Positions 35,191 through 45,348 of a stretch of 64,000 nucleotides of DNA are shown in pieces. Source of the DNA: Gnetum montanum (lineage: Eukaryota > Streptophyta > Gnetopsida > Gnetales > Gnetaceae). The stretch's first letter is position 1; each line of letters opens with the position of its first letter. A model generated the notes under the pieces. That model saw only the letters and a program-made list of their open reading frames with translations. It had not been told where the DNA came from and searched no databases. A program made the position numbers and the translations under genes. The DNA is taken from the NCBI GenBank assembly GCA_015680685.1, contig MNCI01035818.1, positions 109,099 to 173,098 on the forward strand. Direction: 5' to 3'.

Positions 35191-36083
35191 TGATGAATCA
35201 TCATTGTGTCGTGTCAACAAGCCACCATTGATGTGGCCTCATCGACATAGCATTTGCTACATCTATGGGGCCCCATCAACATAGCACTACAATAAAATCT
35301 ATAAATACACACTCACTAGCCATGTTTATATAGGTGTGAGTCATAGTTATAGTAGATCTCTTACAATTTTGTCATTTGAGAGTTAAAATATTTCTTTGAG
35401 TGCCCATAGCAAGAGTCAAAAAGTGTACAAATCTTTATTCAAGCATTGTTGTACTTGAACACATCAATGTAAACAGTAATAAAGATGAGCCTTTTGATCA
35501 AACCTTGCAGCACTTGGAATAGATTAATGATTTATTTATGCATTTACTATTTTAATTAATTATGTAATTAATTAAGCTAAATTATACTTCAAGTGATTAG
35601 TTAATTAATTTAGCTAAATAGATTAAACACATAAGTACAACCACTTTGAGCATAAACATGTATTCACTTGGTAATCCTAGTAGTGTTAGTGCTTGGTTTG
35701 CCCAGTAGCATAATGCTTGGTAATCCCAGTAGTAGATACATGGGTTTAATACATGTACAAAAAGTGGGACCGGATGCTTTTGTTAGGATTAGTTAGAGAC
35801 TAGTTAATTAGTTAAATTTAGTTACTAAATTACTTTATTTCTCTATTTCAAGCACTAGGAAAATAAACATAAAATAATAAAAATTAGATGCCTCGATTAC
35901 ACTTAATGATACCTTTGTGCATCACTAGTGCAATTGAAAGGAAATGAATGACTATTAGGGAAAATTCACTTCATAGAAGACTAGTGTACTAGAAGACATA
36001 GAGTCTGTGGAATTTGACTAGATCAATCATGAATGCTTTGTGATTCATATGGTTGGGTGTAGCGGTACCTCAACCGCTCATCA
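35191..36083 (+). repeat. 3' LTR of element B
   Basis: 893 bp from TGATGAATCA to CGCTCATCA. A TATA-like CTATAAATA is near 35299. The R-U5 half aligns with the 5' LTR piece at 23300-23908. Confidence 0.85.
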
Positions 36084-36840
36084 TTGGAAAAAGTTGAAAT
36101 TAAAAAAAAAATCTATCTAAACCATTTAAAATGAAAACATTTCTAATTCATTAATATACCTGTATCAAAATAATATAAATTTGTGTATCATCAATACTAA
36201 GTCAACTAATCAATAAAAATGTCAATTTCTAAAGATGGCAAGAAAGAAATCTATAATGTATGATCCAGTTAGTGTATAGTCTATCTTTTGAATCTTCAAC
36301 AATAACTTTAGTTACAAAGGATATAAGATCAACTAAATGAATTATGAGTTGTGGCTTTTCATTTTTTTGAACCTTTTCTATTTCTTATCATTTTCGTATT
36401 TTTTAATATTTTCTCATTTGTTAAGTTTTTATGAATTTCTTAAATGTTTTTCATTTTTTAGCCATTTTCATTTTCTTGACTATTTTCATGTTTTTAATTT
36501 TTTTTTTCACTTTTTTTGATGGTATTAATAGTAGTACTTAACAATGTGTAAAATTAACAATGTTAAAATCAAATCCATTATTTACAAATCTTTAAATAAT
36601 TTAACTATAGGTACAAAAAATAAGATGTTAACTAAGTGGTAAGACTCTTAATTTGAAACCTCTTAGTTGTGGATTCAATTCTAGTTGATAAATATTATTT
36701 AAAAAATATTTTAGTTTCTTCTCAAGACTATAAGTACATCCAAGACATTTGTAATCAAACATGTAACTTGTAGACCCCTAAACAATTTGACCATACATGT
36801 GCATCAAATCAAAATGATGCTAGAATCAAACAAGTTGATT
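36084..36840. other. AT-rich DNA with one tRNA-like motif pair
   Basis: Mostly A/T runs; a T-rich stretch at 36350-36520 has no recognisable coding. TTAACTAAGTGGTAAG (36628-36643) and GGATTCAATTC (36671-36681) resemble pol III A and B boxes at tRNA spacing, a possible worn SINE or tRNA relic. Confidence 0.4.
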
Positions 36841-37702
36841 ATGAGGGGGTATTAGACCTAAAAAATGGATAATAATATTTAAAAAATTCAAAGTACATCA
36901 AATCATTAAGAAAGCATCTAAATCAAGAGTTAATAGTTTTAGGGATGCTTTTTCAAGCTTTTATCCTTACAACTAAACCTAAAAAACCTCTCCTTTGGAA
37001 TAGGAAAAGAATTGAGTCTTATCCTTATTTCGAAGTATCTTTATAGGTTTTTACTTCTTACAAAAAGGTTTCTTGTAAAGAGGAGGAGAAAGATCTCTCT
37101 AAAGACAAAAGAACACATTAATAAAAGATATTAAACAAATAGCAACAAAAGCTAAAAGCTTCTCATCCTTTAGACTCCACAACAACAAAAAATTAGTACT
37201 ATAAAAATTAGTGAATTGTTCACCTTTAATTGAGAGCTTTTTTTGTTTGAATTTGTAGCTGAAATGTAACATTTTTGAGAATGAGAAATTTAACTCCTAA
37301 AGAGAGGTCATAGTTATGCTCTTACTACTGAAAAATAATTGCACACAAAGGCTTCCAAATAGAGTAGAGAATAAGTGGGCAATGACATTTCCAAATGCAA
37401 AGAAAAGAAGTAGACAAAGTAGTTTGGTCATTAAAAATGACTTAATTAATGCTTGGTTGAAATTTGTTATAAATTCTAGATATCCATTTTCAAGCATGTT
37501 AAGTAATAGGTCACTCATAAAAATATGAGAAAATGAGTCTTCACTTCTATAAAGAGGACATTAAGAAAAAACAATTCTTATATGTTTAAGATAACTATTA
37601 ATAGGAAGACCTTGATGAATAAGGCACAATTAAAAAATATAAATTTTAGGAAAGGTAGGAGCTCCAAATATCTTTTATTTTCCTTGTGCAAAATAGTATA
37701 AT
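36840..37702 (-). mobile_element. L1-type LINE, 3' fragment
   Basis: The minus strand is a second copy of the 3' part of the L1 at 16500-17400. The C-terminal peptide around FSTLFGS...VQLF..SKSITM is shared, with matching A-rich flanks. The match stops at 37702, where an antisense D-type LTR begins. Confidence 0.8.
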
Positions 37703-38639
37703 TGATGAGTGGCGAGGTACCCTTACACTCAACCATATGAATACGAGCGTTCATGCATGATCCAGTCAAACTCTGTAGACAGGCTAGTTGTGGTATCAAG
37801 ATAATTACATGTTGATTGAAATTCACTATCTTCCCACTTGGACTAGTATTTGCTTTGTCACGTATGGTTTAGTCTAGAGTGAGGTGTATGATATGGTCCT
37901 AAGCTAGTGCTACTCCTAGAGGCAATGGAAAATAACTTTGATTAACCTAAGAGGGAAAGGGTGAAGAGAGTCTAAGCTAGCCTAAGTGTGATCAACATCT
38001 GTCCTTAATCATCCGTACACATCTTGGACCTTGTGTACTACTATTGGGATTACCAAGCACATGTCCAAGGTACGCTACTAGGATACCAAGTAGTCACACT
38101 TAAATTCTCATGATTAAGTTGTACTCATTCTATGTTTAATAATAGGGGTAGGAAATGAGGGTAGAGAAATATTAATTAAGAAAGTGATAAATAACAATAA
38201 TAGTAAGTAATTAAAACTAAGTGAATGCTACAATGATGAAGTAATCTCAATCTTTATTACTAGTCATGTGCGTGTCCAAGTACATCACACTCAAATAAAG
38301 GTTCCATACAATTACAATCATCACACTATGGGCATGCACTGAGGAAAGGGTTGAGAGGAATTGAAACTAACAAAAAGATCCTACTCTAACACTAACTTTT
38401 TCTATATCTCTCCCATGTGCCCAATTTTGTATTTATAGGGTTGAGAGGAATTGAAACTAACAAAAAGATCCTACTCTAACACTAACTTTTTCTATATCTC
38501 TCCCATGTGCCCAATTTTGTATTTATAGGCTCACACAGGAACCACAATATCATGTATCTAATATCACTAGTGAGGTCACGATATTGTGTATCCGATATTA
38601 AGGGTCTGATATTGGAGCCTAACAAATCATGGTTCATCA
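37703..38639 (-). repeat. LTR of D' with internal duplication
   Basis: 937 bp, longer than D's LTRs (847 and 861 bp) because of a 90-bp tandem duplication at 38351-38529. GATATT/GATATC-like motifs lie at 38540-38615, upstream of the TATA box in its own sense. Confidence 0.85.
38351..38529 (-). repeat. perfect 90-bp tandem duplication inside the D' LTR
   Basis: TTGAGAGGAATTGAAACTAA at 38351 recurs at 38441, and the following 70 bases are identical through ATTTATAGG. No mismatch was seen over two units; the second ends one base short. Confidence 0.95.
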
Positions 38640-39039
38640 TACCCCCATGACTGAATGAAAACTTGTCCTCGAGTCAAAAAAAACTAGAACAAGCCCCATT
38701 GATTGCACAATGGATAGGTATGGGATTATTGACTAACTAGGAATTTATTCATGCCATAGTGGAGGATTGCATACAACAATGTTGGGACACGAACACAAAA
38801 TTACAAAAGTAGAAAACTTTTTTGGAACTCATGTGGTTCCAGTTGGTGGTGGTTCCTCCATGGCTACCTTTCCTTTGTCCTGCACTCTAGGATTCTGAGA
38901 TTGATACCATTGAAGAAGCACCTAATATTTCTCCTCTTCTATCTAAGGATTAGGAGCTATCCATGCTAATGTTCCAATGTTTGAGGGAGTTGGCACTTCC
39001 CATGGACATGGAAACTACAGGAACACTTGATTGGCCTTG

Positions 39040-39275
39040 ACATGTCATGCTACAAATAGCCATCATTCCTCTTCCTAGGCTCAAGCCTTGACCTCTCCAC
39101 CTTTTTCTTGGCTAGATTGTGTAGCGACGGGAGTTTCTTGATGGATGCTGAATGATTATGCCTCCTGCTCTGCGTGTTCTGCATGAGGTCCTTGGCATGT
39201 GCATTCCCATGGGATTTCAGTTGCACCTTGAGAAGGTCCTCCTTATTGTCCTCTTTTAGGGGTCATCTATAATCA
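39040..39275 (-). other. short conserved frame in D' (copy of D's)
   Basis: On the minus strand a frame from PLKEDNKEDLLKVQL through AKDLMQNTQSRRHNHS and KKKVERSRLEP to a TAG matches D's frame at 59926-60199 residue by residue, with no frame shift until its end. Confidence 0.6.
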
Positions 39276-39539
39276 CACAAAGATCAATTGTTAGTAAGGT
39301 TATTGAAAGAGGTTCAATTATTTTATACCTTAGTCATTGCCTTTAATAAATGTTGAATTCTTAATGAACTCCTCTTCGCTTGGGCTATAACTAAACAATT
39401 GCCCAATGAGCCTAAATGGTATGATGGCATTCTCACCCATCTTCTCACTCAAGAGATGCCACAAGGGTTGAACCACTGGAAGAAACAATAGTTTCTTCAC
39501 CAAGTAAAATGCTTCATAGAGATCAATAGACATCTCTAC

Positions 39540-40650
39540 AAGGTGTGCATTGATGTCTTGGTTCATTTGTGTGTCCCTAATGCTAATCAACTACGCATTC
39601 TCCAAGATGCTCATGAAGGTCCTTGTGGGGGACACTATGTTGGGAGGTGCATGGCCATTAAAATCCTGATGGCATGGTACTATTGGCCAACACTATTCAT
39701 GGATGCTCACCAATATGTTCGCTCTTATGAACAATGCCAACAAGATGGTGGAATGACTACTTGAATGGAGGGACCTCAATAATGGATTCAACCACTAGAA
39801 TCTTTTGACATCTGGGACATTGATTTCATGGGTCCCATCATGTCTATGTCAAATGGAAAGACATACATCATATTCATTGTTGACTATTGTATGAAATGGG
39901 TAAAGGTAGTAGTCTTCATTGACTATATATCTTCTACTATTGCTTAGTTTGTACAAAAAAATGTCGTAAATAGGTTTGGTGTGCCACATGCATTAATTTT
40001 TAATAATGGAGCTTACTTTACAAGTGCTACTTTTTGGAAGCTCATGCAACACTTAGGGGTTAAACATAAACTCACAACACGCTACCACCCTCAAGCCAAT
40101 GGTCAAGCTAAGGTTACTAATAGGGAAATCACATGGATTCTAATAAGAACTATTAGCAAATATAAGAAATATTGGAGCATGAAACTCAACGATGCCCTTT
40201 GGACCTACCACTCAACATGGAAATTTCCTATAGGCTATTTCCCCTATAAGCTTGTATACAGGAAATTACCAACACTTCCTATTCAATCCAAGCTCTATAG
40301 ACTATCAAAAACTTGTGACCTCGACCTTGACTTAAGTCTTGCATAAAAAGAAAGATTAATGAATCTCAACTTTGCTAGAAAAAAAGCCAATTGGTGGCCT
40401 TGTCATTCAATGAGTTGCACAAGGCATACAACAAAAAGCGTCATGACCTTAAAATTAGGAAAGTCAAATTTCAACTAGGAGATAAAGTTCTCCACTAGAA
40501 TTCCACACATGTACCTCAACAAACTAAGTTCCAGACATTGTGGAAAGGACCTTATATAATTTATGAAACTTTTCCTTCTAGGGCCATGATGATCTATAAA
40601 CCTGAAAGCTTAGACAAGAAATAACTAGTCAATATACTATCAGTCAAACA
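39540..40650 (+). pseudogene. integrase of element C, best preserved in the window
   Basis: Zinc-binding part 39543-39764: AHEGPCGGHYVGR, ILMAWYYWP and SYEQCQ (first Cys of the CxxC pair is Tyr). Core: DIDFMGPI (first Asp codon 39822-39824), then an open stretch 39981-40346 with ALIFNNGAYFTS (second Asp region, usually SDNG, now NNG), RYHPQANGQAKVTNREI (Glu codon 40125-40127) and WTYHSTWKFPIGYFPY. The core fold is clear but the second Asp is gone. The C-terminal part (about 40400-40650) is broken. Confidence 0.9.
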
Positions 40651-42717
40651 TTTCCACAAACATATGCTAACTAATAAAACACATGCCTCATTGAATGGAC
40701 AACCACGCTCAATATTTTGGATCTTCTCCTTTCAACTTAGCTATGGGGGAGATGGCCATCCACGCTAACTATATAAGCAACTTCTTGGTTTTTCACCCTT
40801 TTTTTTTACATATGTTTTTTACACATTTTTGTTTTACATCTTTTTTTCATGTTATTAATCTTTTCAAATTTTTGTTTTACAACATTGTTAGTACATTTGC
40901 TATTTCTTAAATATTTTAGTTTTTTTTTATATTTTTTTATTTTGATGTGATTTTCTAACTTTTTGTTAATAAGTGCTTGATGGTGGTATGTACTACTTGG
41001 TTATTTAATCGTTGGTGTCTGGATTCTAGCTTTGAATTTTGTTACTAATAATTAGGACATGGTTTCTTTTTATGCAACAAGCAGTAAGTCCACAACATCC
41101 ACCCATCCACAAACTCTATGGTTTTTCTTATTTTGAAAATCTATAGTCCCTTTTTCATTAATAAAACTATAAAAAATTTGAGACTTTGGTAGTTTCTAAA
41201 ATTGGAAAGGATTCAAAGGTTTAAACAGGGTGTAACTTTAAGGGGATTCGGTATTCTTTGTGCTTTTCTACTTGCTTGGGTGCATGTGTGTTTTCATGGA
41301 TTTCTTACTATTCCGTGTCAACTAATAAAGAAAGTTGAATAAGTCTTTACATGGTGTGGTTCTCATAAAAAATTATGGGAATTCAAAGCACATCCCTTAA
41401 ACATAATAAATGAATAAGTCTTTGCATGGTGTGGTTCCCATTTCAAAAAAAATAATGAGAATTCAAAGCACATCCCTTAGAGAAAATAAATGGGCTACAA
41501 GCACTAGTTATGGGACTAGAACAACATGTTGCCCATGTTGTGAAGGTTTCTTCTAACTAAGGCCCTTTGTCACTTCCTACTTCTCTTTTCTTCTCTAATA
41601 AAGAATGGTGGTTGTTCTATGGAAGCACTCTTGTATCTCAGGGAGGTGGATTGGTCTTAGAATGGTGATGTGAAGTCACTGAACGTGGCTAGTTTTGGTC
41701 TGGACTAAGGATGGATCTTATCAAGTCATTTAACTATCAAATTCATGAGGGACTTCATGTAACCTTAATTAGGAAGTCCATTCCACTCTCTATCTCATCC
41801 ATCTATGCTTCCTATGTCTCACCTCACTATTGATTTTATGTTCTTGTTTGACATCTTGGTTTAAAGTGTCAAAATTCTTAGGTAGTTTGTTCTAGGCTTT
41901 TGTACTTAACCTTTTGTAGCCATTAATCATCCATGGGGTCCATGAACTCCTCAGTTTGAAGTTATGCAAGAGCAATAAAAGGCTTGTGCCTACTTTGGGG
42001 AGGACCCACTTGCATATCTTTTGGTTGCATTAGTTAAGTTATTTATCCTTAGACACTGTCACAATCAAATCCTTTTGTTTACCTCCTTAATGACATCCAA
42101 TTATGCACATATTCACAACATTTTTTAGTGAACTTTCCTTTTTATTTGTTGTGAATTCTTACACCCTCTTCAACAATTTCATCCTATTTGAACTTTTTTA
42201 AATTTAATGGATTGCTTCTCTATTTTACCCTATTTGTCAATCTTCCCACTAACACTACTAAAGGAATCAATCTACCACAATCACAACCTAGCCATGTGTA
42301 ACCACCAACAAGACAAGGTACTTAACCATCATGTGTTACACAATGCATACAAATTTGTGATTCTATTATGATCATAGTGGGAAGCATAGACAGGACGCGT
42401 GGACTAGAAGTGGAATTGTCCTCACAAAGAAAACAACAACGACAACATATGATGAGGACTCTTCATGATTGTTGAGTCTTCTTCCTCGCTCTTCAGCTAC
42501 TAGAGGAGTGGATGTTAGTTTTGTCCAATCTGTTCTCTTCTCTTGTAATGAACACCCAATTTTATAAAAGATTGTAATTCGTACACTTAGGCACTTAGGA
42601 GTCTGTTTGTTCCATCTGAGTTAGTTGTATGTTAGTCAATAATCCCATACCTTCCCAATATTTTGCAAGGAACTTGTTCCTCCTCTTCTTCACTTGAGGA
42701 CAAGTTTTCATTCAGTC

Positions 42718-42726
42718 ATGGGGGTA
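42718..42726 (+). other. polypurine tract of element C
   Basis: ATGGGGGTA directly before the LTR start TGATGAATCA, preceded by the family block GAGGACAAGTTTTCATTCAG. Confidence 0.85.
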
Positions 42727-43621
42727 TGATGAATCATTTTTTAACTAGCTCCAATATTAGATATCCAATATTGGAACCTCGATATCAGATACCCAATGTT
42801 GGAGCTCAAGACATGATGTTGAATATTCAATATCATAGGGTATATGCTAGCCTATAAAATAGTGCTTGGTCTCACAATTGAAGTAAGTTTTTAGTTGAGT
42901 TTTTTATCAGTTTTTTGTCATAGATAGCAAAGCTCTTGCAATTTGTTTTTTCCATAGTTAGAATACTTTCTGAGTGCCCACAGCAGAAGTTTGAGTGTGT
43001 ACAGATCTTTGTTCAAGCACTGATGCACTTGAGCATAGCAATGTGACAGGAATAAAAATGAATCCTTTTGATCATCCCTGCAGTACTAAGAATAGATTAA
43101 TGTTTCCTTGATGCATTTAATATTCATGCACTTTATTTTCATGCATTTTACTTTAATGTACTTTAATTAAGTAATTAAGTTCTAGTTGTCAATGAACATA
43201 AGCATGACCACCTCGAGCATACATGTAGCACTTAGTAACCCAGAAATGCTTAATGTTTGGTAGCCCAATACTACTATATGTGTTCAAGATGTGTTTAGAA
43301 AGTGGAAACAGGGAATTGTGTTAGGCTAGCTAGGTAGTAGATAAATTAGATCTTAAATTACTTTACGTTTCATTCTTGTTGTAGGTGATTAAATTTATAA
43401 AACATTAGATGATAAAAATCATGTACATCAGTTACACTTAAACCATATCCTTGAGCTTCACAAGTGTAGTTGGAAAGACAACAAATATTCTCAACACCCA
43501 TTTCACTTCCTAGAGGAACTTGTACACTGGAGAACTATAGGTCCATGGAATTCGACCAAGTCATGTGTAAATGCCTTAGTGATTTGTATGGTTGGGCATA
43601 GGGGAACCTTGCTGCTTATCA
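42727..43621 (+). repeat. 3' LTR of element C
   Basis: 895 bp, TGATGAATCATT to GCTTATCA. GATATC-like motifs (AATATT, GATATC, CAATATC) cluster at 42750-42835 upstream of CCTATAAAATA (about 42851). Confidence 0.85.
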
Positions 43622-43639
43622 ATAGTTTTTATAATTTTA

Positions 43640-45325
43640 CAATATTATTTACTAATCATAATATTAAACAAGTTAGTGTAATGTAAAAAATTATCTCTCA
43701 TTGTAGAGATAATTCTTCACTTTGGGAAATTCTTTAAGGTGCTTCAAGTCTTTTTGATATTTGCAATATTTATGCTCCTACTACTTCTACAAATAGAATT
43801 ACTCTATGGTCGTTTCTTCTCTAAAGTTTTCCTAATATTCCTTGACTTTTCTATGGTGGATTTAATATGATTCAAAAATTTTATAATAAAATTGATTAAG
43901 CTTCTTCTTAACTTGGCGACCATAAGCTTTCTATTTGGTGTAATCTTAAGGAACAAAATTTTTTTATCTAATGTTGCTGGATCAAATGTTCATCATGATG
44001 ATTGGTTTACCTAGTCTTACCATCATGATGATTGTTTTTATTTTTCTAATAATTCTTCTTGGTTTTGTGATAGAAAGATTAAAGTTCATAAAGATGCAAC
44101 TCCATCAAACTATTTTCTTATTTCTCTTAATTTGAAAATTGGTTTTAAATCACTAGTTCAACATTATGAGCTTTTCTATATAAATGCATCTTTATTTCTT
44201 ACTCCTTTTAAAAAATGTATTTTGACATCTCTCTAGAATGTTGAATGAGACCCCTTGGTAAATCAGGCTAAATTGCTTGGTGGTTGCATGTTATATATCA
44301 TGTTTGAAATTTTACCCATTAGTTAGGTAAGTAATATGCCAAGAGACAAAGGAAGACTGAAAAAAATGTTTATGATAAAATTCAATAGATTAATACTATA
44401 CCTCAAAATGATCCATTTAATATTAATTTTCAATAACAACTTACTTACATTTTCTCAGTTAAACAAAAATTGAATGCATAATGCTAAGACCCTTATCAAG
44501 ATTCATATTAATTAGTTGAAAGTAGAGGGAGAAACATGCAAGGAATTTTTGAAGTTCTTAAAAAGAGAGATAGTTTATATATTATTGACTCCATTGAAGT
44601 TAATGGTCAAATTAGTTCTAATCCTCTTATTATCAATGGTTTTCTTAAAAGACATTTTCAACATATATTTGTTTTAAAGGGTTTTGATTATGAGAATTCT
44701 CTTTCTAATTGTGATCATTTACCTAATATTATTCATGGCAATCACAACCATATTCTTGAATAAGATATTTCTCTTATTAAAATTAGGATGCAATGTTTAG
44801 TTTGGTCAATGATAAAGGTCCATGTTTTAATGGAATTTCATTGAATTTATTAAAAATCATTGGGATGTTGTTGGTATGCATATTTATTGTGTTTTTGTAA
44901 AAGCCATTGAACAACGTTCACTTGGATAAGAGCTAAATAGAATAGTCAATAGACTTATTCCCAAGGAAGGTGATCCTTCCTATGTTGGTAATTGACACAC
45001 TATTACTCTTATAAATTCTATTTATAAAAAATTAAAACCAGTTATTCCTCAATTAATTACTCTAGTGTAAATTGGCTTTATCAAAGATAGATATATTCTA
45101 GATAATGTTGTTGTAATTTGGGAGGGTATGTAGTGGTATAAAAATTCCATTCAAGAGATTGATTTTTTGAAGCTTGATTATACCAAAGCAAATGATAAAA
45201 TTGAATAGTAGTTTATTAGTGCTTGTCTTTGCAAATATTGTTTTTGTAGATGCTAATGCACTTGTGACTGCAAATGTTGGTATTACTCCTAGTTTTAAGA
45301 TTGAATGCTCAATTAGGTAAGGTTT
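43640..45325 (+). mobile_element. L1-type LINE fragment, 3'-truncated
   Basis: The + strand shows worn endonuclease (YAPTTSTNRITLW near 43770, GGFNMIQ near 43857), the linker (QGIFEVLKKRDSLYIIDSI from 44536), the RT entry (IPKEGDPSYVGN, then TLINSIYKKLKPVI near 45000-45050), IGFIKDRYILDN and LKLDYTKANDKI. It ends at a TPSFKIECSIR motif at about 45320, in the middle of RT. LINEs usually lose the 5' end, so loss of the 3' end points to a later break. Confidence 0.8.
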
Positions 45326-45348
45326 ATACTGAACTGTTATCTGTGCAG

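Larger units (their letters stand above)
23300..36083 (+). mobile_element. Athila-like Ty3/gypsy element B with extra 3' ORF
   Basis: Order: truncated 5' LTR (to 23908), tRNA-Asp-type primer site, gag (from 24063), protease (about 26630), RT, RNase H, integrase (to about 30070), a noncoding stretch with an N gap, an extra ORF (32097 to about 34990), a purine tract and the 3' LTR (35191-36083). Internal length is about 11.3 kb. Many stops make it inactive. Because the left LTR has lost its first 300 or so bases against RTE DNA, no target duplication can be read. Confidence 0.9.
37703..39360 (-). mobile_element. D' : antisense 3' end of a D-type element
   Basis: On the minus strand from 39360: internal DNA homologous to D at about 59830-60540 (including the short conserved frame), the purine tract at 38648-38640 and an LTR at 38639-37703 (TGATGAACCATG to CACTCATCA). 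The left part of the element is missing; at about 39361 the sequence switches to the opposite-strand integrase of element C. Confidence 0.8.
39361..43621 (+). mobile_element. Athila-like element C, 5'-truncated
   Basis: Contains the end of RNase H/linker, integrase (to about 40350), C-terminal region (to about 40650), noncoding 3' DNA (40740-42700), purine tract and 3' LTR. Everything upstream of integrase is missing, replaced by antisense D'. B's extra ORF is absent except for the site at 42367 and about 100 bp. The right end abuts an L1 fragment. Confidence 0.85.

Noticed and set aside
36337-36519. Phe-rich open frame that looks membrane-like
   Set aside because: It is the translation of a T-rich stretch without start context or relatives in the window.
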